From the NCBI GenBank assembly GCA_002189035.1, contig NEEC01000282.1, positions 1-26,165 of the forward strand: a DNA stretch of 26,165 nt, in the 5' to 3' direction. This DNA is from Utricularia gibba. Taxonomy: Eukaryota; Streptophyta; Magnoliopsida; Lamiales; Lentibulariaceae. Under the pieces are notes generated by a model. It was not told where the DNA came from. It worked only from the letters and a program-made list of their open reading frames with translations, and ran no database searches. Positions 1 through 10,961 of this stretch are shown piece after piece (position 1 is the stretch's first letter; the number at the start of each line of letters is the position of its first letter). The position numbers and the translations under genes are program-made.

Positions 1-165
1 GTTGAATCGTGTCGATGCTTGAGGAAGACGACCACCATTCATCTTTGTACGTTGCATCGGACCTGGTTGAAAGTGAGGACGGAAAATTGGCTACACTCGT
101 GAAGGTGCACGAGCAGTATGCTCAATCGGATGATGGTCAAGCCGTTAGCATACGGAAAACACACT

Positions 166-182
166 CGCGTGTTGCGCACGCG
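166..182. repeat. GC-rich inverted repeat, 6-bp arms with a 5-nt loop (copy in monomer 1)
   Basis: The sequence cgcgtg-ttgcg-cacgcg is a perfect GC-rich stem that holds several CpG dinucleotides. It recurs in every monomer, including the final partial one. It is the most stable short hairpin I noticed in the unit; no function is inferred. Confidence 0.5.
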
Positions 183-866
183 GCTTTAACTATTGCTTAA
201 CCGAGTGATCCCTCTCTCTATCCATCCACAATCTGGGTAAAAGGCATCCGGAGGTCAGGCATTGGAATGTCGTAAGGTATGAAGTATGCATGTTGCAAGG
301 CGTGACCTGCTTGCGAAGCAATACCGATCCATTCCACGTTACCGCTTCTTTGCAAAGCCTGGAGGGAGAATGGAATTTTGCATCAGGAGTGGATGCCATG
401 GGGGTCGAATTATAAGGGGAGGTGTGCGTTTGTTCCGTGAGCTATGTGGATTCGAAGCACAAGTGCTGGGTGGTCGAGTTATGGACTTTGGGTTAGGAGT
501 GGCTACACTCTGGATCCACGATCGATATGTTCTTCGATGCTCTATGACTCATTTCTCATTCAATGATGTCCACTCAATAGTAGCTTACGTGGCTCGCAAC
601 GTATGTTTGATATAGATGACATCCTTTAACCTGTATGGTCGAAGGTTTTCTCCTCCCAAACGTATAGCGGCATGCCCACTTTCGTGTCCAAATATTCAGG
701 AGGTCGGGGTGGTAGCCATCTAACGGCTGGATAGCACATCCACATCGTATGTGCTCCGTAGAATGAATCCGAAAATGTTAATGTTTCCAACGCACGTTGT
801 TGGAGATCGGGAAAGTACATGGAGTGTCCTTGGCCACATTCTAGTATTCATTGGATGCTGGCTGAG

Positions 867-882
867 TTTGTTGCACAACAAA
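867..882. repeat. Inverted repeat, 7-bp arms with a 2-nt centre (copy in monomer 1)
   Basis: The sequence tttgttg-ca-caacaaa is a perfect 7-bp inverted repeat and recurs in every complete monomer. It lies about 20 bp left of the palindrome at 903-914. It could be a protein-binding dyad or mean nothing, since short dyads of this size are expected by chance in a 1.4-kb unit. Confidence 0.6.
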
Positions 883-902
883 ACACCCTCAAACGAGTAG
901 CG

Positions 903-914
903 ATGGTGCACCAT
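903..914. repeat. Perfect 12-bp palindrome (copy in monomer 1)
   Basis: The sequence atggtgcaccat equals its own reverse complement and is present in all complete monomers, including the degraded ones on the right. It is the longest perfect palindrome I noticed in the unit. No known binding site is assigned. Confidence 0.6.
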
Positions 915-964
915 GATCCGCCATGGAGTGAACTCGTGACTCCTCTGCGTAAGTCTCACTTTGT

Positions 965-974
965 TTCCATGGAA
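965..974. repeat. Perfect 10-bp palindrome (copy in monomer 1)
   Basis: The sequence ttccatggaa is self-complementary and sits about 50 bp right of the 12-bp palindrome. In the monomer at 23235 a deletion reaches its left end and leaves ttcatggaa, so strict conservation of this site is not required. Confidence 0.5.
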
Positions 975-1005
975 GATCATAAGGGAAAGCAATAGGAAAA
1001 ACTAA

Positions 1006-1102
1006 GAAGTACTTGGTATCGTTGATGTTACAACCCTGCATCATTGATCCTGATGTACCCCCTTCGTATCGTTGGACGACACATCAGTGGTGAAGTACTT
1101 GG
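1006..1102. repeat. Internal 11-bp direct repeat pair, gaagtacttgg (copy in monomer 1)
   Basis: The 11-mer gaagtacttgg occurs at 1006-1016 and again at 1092-1102, 86 bp apart. The 8-mer gtatcgtt also occurs twice in the intervening ~60 bp. The left copy is the one altered in type-B monomers (atgg, attgg), so this short segment is a length-variable spot. A second 11-mer, tggctacactc, repeats at 88-98 and 500-510. The pairs are too short to show that the monomer grew from smaller units. Confidence 0.5.
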
Positions 1103-1106
1103 CTAG

Positions 1107-1123
1107 AGTCCATGGGTTGGACT
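1107..1123. repeat. Inverted repeat, 6-bp arms with a 5-nt loop (copy in monomer 1)
   Basis: The sequence agtcca-tgggt-tggact forms a 6-bp stem. It lies just right of polymorphic site 1107 and of the second copy of the direct repeat gaagtacttgg. It is retained in all complete copies. Confidence 0.45.
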
Positions 1124-1289
1124 TTACGGTCCTATGGACGTGCGCATCAGTGCTGGTCTAATCTCCACGCATCCTCATATCTTTCAACGGCCGCGATAAT
1201 AGACCAACGGTCTCCTTGTCCAGTCCATTCGCTAAGGAGTCCAGAACACCTGAAGGTAACGGCAAAGCTTGCGAGGCCCGTCCAGCAAC

Positions 1290-1306
1290 GGAGAAAAGAA
1301 AGGAAG
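1290..1306 (+). repeat. 17-nt polypurine tract (copy in monomer 1)
   Basis: An uninterrupted run of purines, ggagaaaagaaaggaag, recurs in each monomer. It varies in length in the monomer at 21866 (one a lost) and becomes a nine-a run near 25871-25879. Polypurine tracts also prime retroelement synthesis, but no matching LTR structure is visible here. Confidence 0.5.
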
Positions 1307-1368
1307 TAGTGCGCATGGATGTGAACGCCTAAAAGAGCGTGGGAGTTTGCACTAGAGACCATCAACCC

Positions 1369-2736
1369 GTTGAATCGTGTCGATGCTTGAGGGAAGACGA
1401 CCACCCATTCATCTTTGTACGTTGCATCGGACCTGGTTGAAAGTGAGGACGGAAAATTGGCTACACTCGTGAAGGTGCACGAGCAGTATGCTCAATCGGA
1501 TGATGGTCAAGCCGTTAGCATACGGAAAACACACTCGCGTGTTGCGCACGCGGCTTTAACTATTGCTTAACCGAGTGATCCCTTCTCTATGTCCATCCAC
1601 AATCTGGGTAAAAGGCATCCGGAGGTCAGGCATTGGAATGTCGTAAGGTATGAAGTATGCATGTTGCAAGGCGTGACCTGCTTGCGAAGCAATACCGATC
1701 CATTCCACGTTACCCGCTTCTTTGCAAAGCCTGGAGGGAGAATGGAATTTTGCATCAGGAGTGGATGCCATGGGGGTCGAATTATAAGGGGAGTGTGCGT
1801 TTGTTCCGTGAGCTATGTGGATTCGAAGCACAAGTGCTGGGTGGTCGAGTTATGGACTTTGGGTTAGGAGTGGCTACACTCTGGATCCACGATCGATATG
1901 TTCTTCGATGCTCTATGACTCATTTCTCATTCAATGATGTCCACTCAATAGTAGCTTACGTGGCTCGCAACGTATGTTTGATATAGATGACATCCTTTAA
2001 CCTGTATGGTCGAAGGTTTTCTCCTCCAAACGTATAGCGGCATGCCCACTTTCGTGTCCAAATATTCAGGAGGTCGGGGTGGTAGCCATCTAACGGCTGG
2101 ATAGCACATCCACATCGTATGTGCTCCGTAGAATGAATCCGAAAATGTTAATGTTTCCAACGCACGTTGTTGGAGATCGGGAAAGTACATGGAGTGTCCT
2201 TGGCCACATTCTAGTATTCATTGGATGCTGGCTGAGTTTGTTGCACAACAAAACACCCTCAAACGAGTAGCGATGGTGCACCATGATCCGCCATGGAGTG
2301 AACTCGTGACTCCTCTGCGTAAGTCTCACTTTGTTTCCATGGAAGATCATAAGGGAAAGCAATAGGAAAAACTAAGAAGTACTTGGTATCGTTGATGTTA
2401 CAACCTGCATCATTGATCCTGATGTACCCCTTCGTATCGTTGGACGACACATCAGTGGTGAAGTACTTGGCTAGAGTCCATGGGTTGGACTTTACGGTCC
2501 TATGGACGTGCGCATCAGTGCTGGTCTAATCTCCACGCATCCTCATATCTTTCAACGGCCGCGATAATAGACCAACGGTCTCCTTGTCCAGTCCATTCGC
2601 TAAGGAGTCCAGAACACCTGAAGGTAACGGCAAAGCTTGCGAGGCCCGTCCAGCAACGGAGAAAAGAAAGGAAGTAGTGCGCATGGATGTGAACGCCTAA
2701 AAGAGCGTGGGAGTTTGCACTAGAGACCATCAACCC
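1369..2736. repeat. Satellite monomer 2 (1368 bp)
   Basis: Four single-base deletions account for its length: one g at site 425 (ggggagtg, near 1791), one c near 2027 (ctcctccaaa), one c near 2405 (acaacctgc) and one c near 2428 (gtaccccttc). All four are in g or c runs. Alleles: 103 G, 125 C, 193 T, 223 G, 425 G, 526 T, 1029 A, 1107 C. This is the same allele set as the monomer at 15076. Confidence 0.97.
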
Positions 2737-4106
2737 GTTGAATCGTGTCGATGCTTGAGGGAAGACGACCACCCATTCATCTTTGTACGTTGCATCGGAC
2801 CTGGTTGAAAGTGAGGACGGAAAATTGGCTACACTCGTGAAGGTGCACGAGCAGTATGCTCAATCGGATGATGGTCAAGCCGTTAGCATACGGAAAACAC
2901 ACTCGCGTGTTGCGCACGCGGCTTTAACTATTGCTTAACCGAGTGATCCCTTCTCTATGTCCATCCACAATCTGGGTAAAAGGCATCCGGAGGTCAGGCA
3001 TTGGAATGTCGTAAGGTATGAAGTATGCATGTTGCAAGGCGTGACCTGCTTGCGAAGCAATACCGATCCATTCCACGTTACCCGCTTCTTTGCAAAGCCT
3101 GGAGGGAGAATGGAATTTTGCATCAGGAGTGGATGCCATGGGGGTCGAATTATAAGGGGAGGTGTGCGTTTGTTCCGTGAGCTATGTGGATTCGAAGCAC
3201 AAGTGCTGGGTGGTCGAGTTATGGACTTTGGGTTAGGAGTGGCTACACTCTGGATCCACGACCGATATGTTCTTCGATGCTCTATGACTCATTTCTCATT
3301 CAATGATGTCCACTCAATAGTAGCTTACGTGGCTCGCAACGTATGTTTGATATAGATGACATCCTTTAACCTGTATGGTCGAAGGTTTTCTCCTCCCAAA
3401 CGTATAGCGGCATGCCCACTTTCGTGTCCAAATATTCAGGAGGTCGGGGTGGTAGCCATCTAACGGCTGGATAGCACATCCACATCGTATGTGCTCCGTA
3501 GAATGAATCCGAAAATGTTAATGTTTCCAACGCACGTTGTTGGAGATCGGGAAAGTACATGGAGTGTCCTTGGCCACATTCTAGTATTCATTGGATGCTG
3601 GCTGAGTTTGTTGCACAACAAAACACCCTCAAACGAGTAGCGATGGTGCACCATGATCCGCCATGGAGTGAACTCGTGACTCCTCTGCGTAAGTCTCACT
3701 TTGTTTCCATGGAAGATCATAAGGGAAAGCAATAGGAAAAACTAAGAAGTATGGTATCGTTGGTGTTACAACCCTGCATCATTGATCCTGATGTACCCCC
3801 TTCGTATCGTTGGACGACACATCAGTGGTGAAGTACTTGGTTAGAGTCCATGGGTTGGACTTTACGGTCCTATGGACGTGCGCATCAGTGCTGGTCTAAT
3901 CTCCACGCATCCTCATATCTTTCAACGGCCGCGATAATAGACCAACGGTCTCCTTGTCCAGTCCATTCGCTAAGGAGTCCAGAACACCTGAAGGTAACGG
4001 CAAAGCTTGCGAGGCCCGTCCAGCAACGGAGAAAAGAAAGGAAGTAGTGCGCATGGATGTGAACGCCTAAAAGAGCGTGGGAGTTTGCACTAGAGACCAT
4101 CAACCC
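2737..4106. repeat. Satellite monomer 3 (1370 bp), type-B right end
   Basis: The first ~1010 bp is majority type (103 G, 125 C, 193 T, 223 G, 425 GG, 526 C). From about 3751 it switches to type-B alleles. The spacer reads gtatggtatcgttggtgtt, two bases shorter than the usual gtacttggtatcgttgatg form and with G at site 1029, and site 1107 is T. The two-base loss accounts exactly for its length. The switch inside the monomer suggests an exchange breakpoint between the site-526 region and about 3750. Confidence 0.97.
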
Positions 4107-4531
4107 GTTGAATCGTGTCGATGCTTGAGGGAAGACGACCACCCATTCATCTTTGTACGTTGCATCGGACCTGGTTGAAAGTGAGGACGGAAAATTGGCT
4201 ACACTCGTAAAGGTGCACGAGCAGTATGCTGAATCGGATGATGGTCAAGCCGTTAGCATACGGAAAACACACTCGCGTGTTGCGCACGCGGCTTTAACGA
4301 TTGCTTAACCGAGTGATCCCTTCTCTATCTCCATCCACAATCTGGGTAAAAGGCATCCGGAGGTCAGGCATTGGAATGTCGTAAGGTATGAAGTATGCAT
4401 GTTGCAAGGCGTGACCTGCTTGCGAAGCAATACCGATCCATTCCACGTTACCCGCTTCTTTGCAAAGCCTGGAGGGAGAATGGAATTTTGCATCAGGAGT
4501 GGATGCCATGGGGGTCGAATTATAAGGGGAG
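3751..4531. other. Isolated type-B haplotype block spanning two monomers
   Basis: Seven linked minority alleles occur here: the shortened and altered spacer at 3751-3768, T at site 1107 (3841), A at 103, G at 125, G at 193, C at 223, and the missing g at 425 (4530/4531). Majority-type sequence flanks it on both sides. The block crosses the arbitrary monomer boundary at 4107. That is expected if exchange tracts ignore the phase chosen here. It looks like a single insertion or conversion of type-B sequence into a majority-type background. Confidence 0.75.
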
Positions 4532-5476
4532 TGTGCGTTTGTTCCGTGAGCTATGTGGATTCGAAGCACAAGTGCTGGGTGGTCGAGTTATGGACTTTGG
4601 GTTAGGAGTGGCTACACTCTGGATCCACGATCGATATGTTCTTCGATGCTCTATGACTCATTTCTCATTCAATGATGTCCACTCAATAGTAGCTTACGTG
4701 GCTCGCAACGTATGTTTGATATAGATGACATCCTTTAACCTGTATGGTCGAAGGTTTTCTCCTCCCAAACGTATAGCGGCATGCCCACTTTCGTGTCCAA
4801 ATATTCAGGAGGTCGGGGTGGTAGCCATCTAACGGCTGGATAGCACATCCACATCGTATGTGCTCCGTAGAATGAATCCGAAAATGTTAATGTTTCCAAC
4901 GCACGTTGTTGGAGATCGGGAAAGTACATGGAGTGTCCTTGGCCACATTCTAGTATTCATTGGATGCTGGCTGAGTTTGTTGCACAACAAAACACCCTCA
5001 AACGAGTAGCGATGGTGCACCATGATCCGCCATGGAGTGAACTCGTGACTCCTCTGCGTAAGTCTCACTTTGTTTCCATGGAAGATCATAAGGGAAAGCA
5101 ATAGGAAAAACTAAGAAGTACTTGGTATCGTTGATGTTACAACCCTGCATCATTGATCCTGATGTACCCCTTCGTATCGTTGGACGACACATCAGTGGTG
5201 AAGTACTTGGCTAGAGTCCATGGGTTGGACTTTACGGTCCTATGGACGTGCGCATCAGTGCTGGTCTAATCTCCACGCATCCTCATATCTTTCAACGGCC
5301 GCGATAATAGACCAACGGTCTCCTTGTCCAGTCCATTCGCTAAGGAGTCCAGAACACCTGAAGGTAACGGCAAAGCTTGCGAGGCCCGTCCAGCAACGGA
5401 GAAAAGAAAGGAAGTAGTGCGCATGGATGTGAACGCCTAAAAGAGCGTGGGAGTTTGCACTAGAGACCATCAACCC
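4107..5476. repeat. Satellite monomer 4 (1370 bp), type-B left part
   Basis: Its left portion carries the full type-B set: 103 A, 125 G, 193 G, 223 C, and one g missing at 425. Site 526 is T. By sites 1029 (A) and 1107 (C) it has returned to the majority type. Its two missing bases are the g at 425 and one c in the run near 5170. It is the only clear type-B segment in the left two thirds of the window. Confidence 0.97.
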
Positions 5477-6847
5477 GTTGAATCGTGTCGATGCTTGAGG
5501 GAAGACGACCACCCATTCATCTTTGTACGTTGCATCGGACCTGGTTGAAAGTGAGGACGGAAAATTGGCTACACTCGTGAAGGTGCACGAGCAGTATGCT
5601 CAATCGGATGATGGTCAAGCCGTTAGCATACGGAAAACACACTCGCGTGTTGCGCACGCGGCTTTAACTATTGCTTAACCGAGTGATCCCTTCTCTATGT
5701 CCATCCACAATCTGGGTAAAAGGCATCCGGAGGTCAGGCATTGGAATGTCGTAAGGTATGAAGTATGCATGTTGCAAGGCGTGACCTGCTTGCGAAGCAA
5801 TACCGATCCATTCCACGTTACCCGCTTCTTTGCAAAGCCTGGAGGGAGAATGGAATTTTGCATCAGGAGTGGATGCCATGGGGGTCGAATTATAAGGGGA
5901 GGTGTGCGTTTGTTCCGTGAGCTATGTGGATTCGAAGCACAAGTGCTGGGTGGTCGAGTTATGGACTTTGGGTTAGGAGTGGCTACACTCTGGATCCACG
6001 ACGATATGTTCTTCGATGCTCTATGACTCATTTCTCATTCAATGATGTCCACTCAATAGTAGCTTACGTGGCTCGCAACGTATGTTTGATATAGATGACA
6101 TCCTTTAACCTGTATGGTCGAAGGTTTTCTCCTCCCAAACGTATAGCGGCATGCCCACTTTCGTGTCCAAATATTCAGGAGGTCGGGGTGGTAGCCATCT
6201 AACGGCTGGATAGCACATCCACATCGTATGTGCTCCGTAGAATGAATCCGAAAATGTTAATGTTTCCAACGCACGTTGTTGGAGATCGGGAAAGTACATG
6301 GAGTGTCCTTGGCCACATTCTAGTATTCATTGGATGCTGGCTGAGTTTGTTGCACAACAAAACACCCTCAAACGAGTAGCGATGGTGCACCATGATCCGC
6401 CATGGAGTGAACTCGTGACTCCTCTGCGTAAGTCTCACTTTGTTTCCATGGAAGATCATAAGGGAAAGCAATAGGAAAAACTAAGAAGTACTTGGTATCG
6501 TTGATGTTACAACCCTGCATCATTGATCCTGATGTACCCCCTTCGTATCGTTGGACGACACATCAGTGGTGAAGTACTTGGCTAGAGTCCATGGGTTGGA
6601 CTTTACGGTCCTATGGACGTGCGCATCAGTGCTGGTCTAATCTCCACGCATCCTCATATCTTTCAACGGCCGCGATAATAGACCAACGGTCTCCTTGTCC
6701 AGTCCATTCGCTAAGGAGTCCAGAACACCTGAAGGTAACGGCAAAGCTTGCGAGGCCCGTCCAGCAACGGAGAAAAGAAAGGAAGTAGTGCGCATGGATG
6801 TGAACGCCTAAAAGAGCGTGGGAGTTTGCACTAGAGACCATCAACCC
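5477..6847. repeat. Satellite monomer 5 (1371 bp)
   Basis: It matches consensus except for a one-base deletion at site 526 (cacgacgatatg, near 6001), which explains its length. Alleles: 103 G, 125 C, 193 T, 223 G, 425 GG, 526 absent, 1029 A, 1107 C. It has the same allele set as the monomer at 16447, eight repeats away. Confidence 0.98.
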
Positions 6848-8218
6848 GTTGAATCGTGTCGATGCTTGAGGGAAGACGACCACCCATTCATCTTTGTACG
6901 TTGCATCGGACCTGGTTGAAAGTGAGGACGGAAAATTGGCTACACTCGTGAAGGTGCACGAGCAGTATGCTCAATCGGATGATGGTCAAGCCGTTAGCAT
7001 ACGGAAAACACACTCGCGTGTTGCGCACGCGGCTTTAACGATTGCTTAACCGAGTGATCCCTTCTCTATGTCCATCCACAATCTGGGTAAAAGGCATCCG
7101 GAGGTCAGGCATTGGAATGTCGTAAGGTATGAAGTATGCATGTTGCAAGGCGTGACCTGCTTGCGAAGCAATACCGATCCATTCCACGTTACCCGCTTCT
7201 TTGCAAAGCCTGGAGGGAGAATGGAATTTTGCATCAGGAGTGGATGCCATGGGGGTCGAATTATAAGGGGAGGTGTGCGTTTGTTCCGTGAGCTATGTGG
7301 ATTCGAAGCACAAGTGCTGGGTGGTCGAGTTATGGACTTTGGGTTAGGAGTGGCTACACTCTGGATCCACGACGATATGTTCTTCGATGCTCTATGACTC
7401 ATTTCTCATTCAATGATGTCCACTCAATAGTAGCTTACGTGGCTCGCAACGTATGTTTGATATAGATGACATCCTTTAACCTGTATGGTCGAAGGTTTTC
7501 TCCTCCCAAACGTATAGCGGCATGCCCACTTTCGTGTCCAAATATTCAGGAGGTCGGGGTGGTAGCCATCTAACGGCTGGATAGCACATCCACATCGTAT
7601 GTGCTCCGTAGAATGAATCCGAAAATGTTAATGTTTCCAACGCACGTTGTTGGAGATCGGGAAAGTACATGGAGTGTCCTTGGCCACATTCTAGTATTCA
7701 TTGGATGCTGGCTGAGTTTGTTGCACAACAAAACACCCTCAAACGAGTAGCGATGGTGCACCATGATCCGCCATGGAGTGAACTCGTGACTCCTCTGCGT
7801 AAGTCTCACTTTGTTTCCATGGAAGATCATAAGGGAAAGCAATAGGAAAAACTAAGAAGTACTTGGTATCGTTGATGTTACAACCCTGCATCATTGATCC
7901 TGATGTACCCCCTTCGTATCGTTGGACGACACATCAGTGGTGAAGTACTTGGCTAGAGTCCATGGGTTGGACTTTACGGTCCTATGGACGTGCGCATCAG
8001 TGCTGGTCTAATCTCCACGCATCCTCATATCTTTCAACGGCCGCGATAATAGACCAACGGTCTCCTTGTCCAGTCCATTCGCTAAGGAGTCCAGAACACC
8101 TGAAGGTAACGGCAAAGCTTGCGAGGCCCGTCCAGCAACGGAGAAAAGAAAGGAAGTAGTGCGCATGGATGTGAACGCCTAAAAGAGCGTGGGAGTTTGC
8201 ACTAGAGACCATCAACCC
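6848..8218. repeat. Satellite monomer 6 (1371 bp)
   Basis: It combines G at site 193 with the deletion allele at site 526, the only copy with that pairing. All other diagnostic sites are majority type. The single deletion near 7372 accounts for its length. Confidence 0.98.
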
Positions 8219-9590
8219 GTTGAATCGTGTCGATGCTTGAGGGAAGACGACCACCCATTCATCTTTGTACGTTGCATCGGACCTGGTTGAAAGTGAGGAC
8301 GGAAAATTGGCTACACTCGTGAAGGTGCACGAGCAGTATGCTCAATCGGATGATGGTCAAGCCGTTAGCATACGGAAAACACACTCGCGTGTTGCGCACG
8401 CGGCTTTAACTATTGCTTAACCGAGTGATCCCTTCTCTATGTCCATCCACAATCTGGGTAAAAGGCATCCGGAGGTCAGGCATTGGAATGTCGTAAGGTA
8501 TGAAGTATGCATGTTGCAAGGCGTGACCTGCTTGCGAAGCAATACCGATCCATTCCACGTTACCCGCTTCTTTGCAAAGCCTGGAGGGAGAATGGAATTT
8601 TGCATCAGGAGTGGATGCCATGGGGGTCGAATTATAAGGGGAGGTGTGCGTTTGTTCCGTGAGCTATGTGGATTCGAAGCACAAGTGCTGGGTGGTCGAG
8701 TTATGGACTTTGGGTTAGGAGTGGCTACACTCTGGATCCACGACCGATATGTTCTTCGATGCTCTATGACTCATTTCTCATTCAATGATGTCCACTCAAT
8801 AGTAGCTTACGTGGCTCGCAACGTATGTTTGATATAGATGACATCCTTTAACCTGTATGGTCGAAGGTTTTCTCCTCCCAAACGTATAGCGGCATGCCCA
8901 CTTTCGTGTCCAAATATTCAGGAGGTCGGGGTGGTAGCCATCTAACGGCTGGATAGCACATCCACATCGTATGTGCTCCGTAGAATGAATCCGAAAATGT
9001 TAATGTTTCCAACGCACGTTGTTGGAGATCGGGAAAGTACATGGAGTGTCCTTGGCCACATTCTAGTATTCATTGGATGCTGGCTGAGTTTGTTGCACAA
9101 CAAAACACCCTCAAACGAGTAGCGATGGTGCACCATGATCCGCCATGGAGTGAACTCGTGACTCCTCTGCGTAAGTCTCACTTTGTTTCCATGGAAGATC
9201 ATAAGGGAAAGCAATAGGAAAAACTAAGAAGTACTTGGTATCGTTGATGTTACAACCCTGCATCATTGATCCTGATGTACCCCCTTCGTATCGTTGGACG
9301 ACACATCAGTGGTGAAGTACTTGGCTAGAGTCCATGGGTTGGACTTTACGGTCCTATGGACGTGCGCATCAGTGCTGGTCTAATCTCCACGCATCCTCAT
9401 ATCTTTCAACGGCCGCGATAATAGACCAACGGTCTCCTTGTCCAGTCCATTCGCTAAGGAGTCCAGAACACCTGAAGGTAACGGCAAAGCTTGCGAGGCC
9501 CGTCCAGCAACGGAGAAAAGAAAGGAAGTAGTGCGCATGGATGTGAACGCCTAAAAGAGCGTGGGAGTTTGCACTAGAGACCATCAACCC
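8219..9590. repeat. Satellite monomer 7 (1372 bp, consensus reference)
   Basis: This full-length monomer shows no deletion relative to any other copy, and I used it to define consensus coordinates. Diagnostic sites in window coordinates: 103 = 8321, 125 = 8343, 193 = 8411, 223 = 8441, 425/426 = 8643/8644, 526 = 8744, 1029 = 9247, 1107 = 9325. Alleles: G, C, T, G, GG, C, A, C. The monomer at 17818 has the same set. Confidence 0.98.
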
Positions 9591-10961
9591 GTTGAATCGT
9601 GTCGATGCTTGAGGGAAGACGACCACCCATTCATCTTTGTACGTTGCATCGGACCTGGTTGAAAGTGAGGACGGAAAATTGGCTACACTCGTGAAGGTGC
9701 ACGAGCAGTATGCTCAATCGGATGATGGTCAAGCCGTTAGCATACGGAAAACACACTCGCGTGTTGCGCACGCGGCTTTAACTATTGCTTAACCGAGTGA
9801 TCCCTTCTCTATGTCCATCCACAATCTGGGTAAAAGGCATCCGGAGGTCAGGCATTGGAATGTCGTAAGGTATGAAGTATGCATGTTGCAAGGCGTGACC
9901 TGCTTGCGAAGCAATACCGATCCATTCCACGTTACCCGCTTCTTTGCAAAGCCTGGAGGGAGAATGGAATTTTGCATCAGGAGTGGATGCCATGGGGGTC
10001 GAATTATAAGGGGAGGTGTGCGTTTGTTCCGTGAGCTATGTGGATTCGAAGCACAAGTGCTGGGTGGTCGAGTTATGGACTTTGGGTTAGGAGTGGCTAC
10101 ACTCTGGATCCACGATCGATATGTTCTTCGATGCTCTATGACTCATTTCTCATTCAATGATGTCCACTCAATAGTAGCTTACGTGGCTCGCAACGTATGT
10201 TTGATATAGATGACATCCTTTAACCTGTATGGTCGAAGGTTTTCTCCTCCCAAACGTATAGCGGCATGCCCACTTTCGTGTCCAAATATTCAGGAGGTCG
10301 GGTGGTAGCCATCTAACGGCTGGATAGCACATCCACATCGTATGTGCTCCGTAGAATGAATCCGAAAATGTTAATGTTTCCAACGCACGTTGTTGGAGAT
10401 CGGGAAAGTACATGGAGTGTCCTTGGCCACATTCTAGTATTCATTGGATGCTGGCTGAGTTTGTTGCACAACAAAACACCCTCAAACGAGTAGCGATGGT
10501 GCACCATGATCCGCCATGGAGTGAACTCGTGACTCCTCTGCGTAAGTCTCACTTTGTTTCCATGGAAGATCATAAGGGAAAGCAATAGGAAAAACTAAGA
10601 AGTACTTGGTATCGTTGATGTTACAACCCTGCATCATTGATCCTGATGTACCCCCTTCGTATCGTTGGACGACACATCAGTGGTGAAGTACTTGGCTAGA
10701 GTCCATGGGTTGGACTTTACGGTCCTATGGACGTGCGCATCAGTGCTGGTCTAATCTCCACGCATCCTCATATCTTTCAACGGCCGCGATAATAGACCAA
10801 CGGTCTCCTTGTCCAGTCCATTCGCTAAGGAGTCCAGAACACCTGAAGGTAACGGCAAAGCTTGCGAGGCCCGTCCAGCAACGGAGAAAAGAAAGGAAGT
10901 AGTGCGCATGGATGTGAACGCCTAAAAGAGCGTGGGAGTTTGCACTAGAGACCATCAACCC
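9591..10961. repeat. Satellite monomer 8 (1371 bp)
   Basis: One g is missing from the gtcggggtgg run (near 10301), which explains its length. Alleles: 103 G, 125 C, 193 T, 223 G, 425 GG, 526 T, 1029 A, 1107 C. Confidence 0.98.

Larger units (their letters stand above)
1..1368. repeat. Satellite monomer 1 (1368 bp)
   Basis: This monomer is four bases short of the 1372-bp consensus. All changes lie in its first ~345 bp: one g lost in the gaggg run near 23, one c lost in the ccc run near 44, a rearranged pyrimidine tract near 211-224 (ccctctctctat in place of cccttctctatgt), and one c lost near 342. The remaining ~1 kb matches the majority type. Alleles: 103 G, 125 C, 193 T, 425 GG, 526 T, 1029 A, 1107 C. 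Run-length losses clustered at the very edge of the window could be poor base calling near a contig end or true divergence. Confidence 0.97.

Noticed and set aside
485-500. Telomere-like string tttgggttagg
   Set aside because: It occurs once per monomer with no tandem repetition; a short chance match.
1014-1306. Tandem LTR-retroelement origin: tggtatc at 1014-1020 resembles the first 7 bases of a methionine-initiator tRNA primer site, and a polypurine tract lies at 1290-1306
   Set aside because: The match stops after 7 bases, no tg...ca LTR ends sit next to either site, and no retroelement coding sequence is present.
1-1372. Internal ~171-bp periodicity (1372 is close to 8 x 171), as in higher-order alpha satellite
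   Set aside because: Reading segments at that offset shows no similarity between them, and I found no CENP-B box-like motif. The numerical coincidence is not supported by sequence.
8439-8837. A 132-codon + strand open frame that recurs in about half of the monomers, plus recurring 60-90 codon frames on both strands
   Set aside because: Its start is lost where site 223 is C (atgt to atct), it is frameshifted by the one-base change at site 425, and it is truncated by the deletion at site 526. The 1372-bp unit is also not a multiple of three. Frames are repeated only because the DNA is. The composition shows no recognisable domain.
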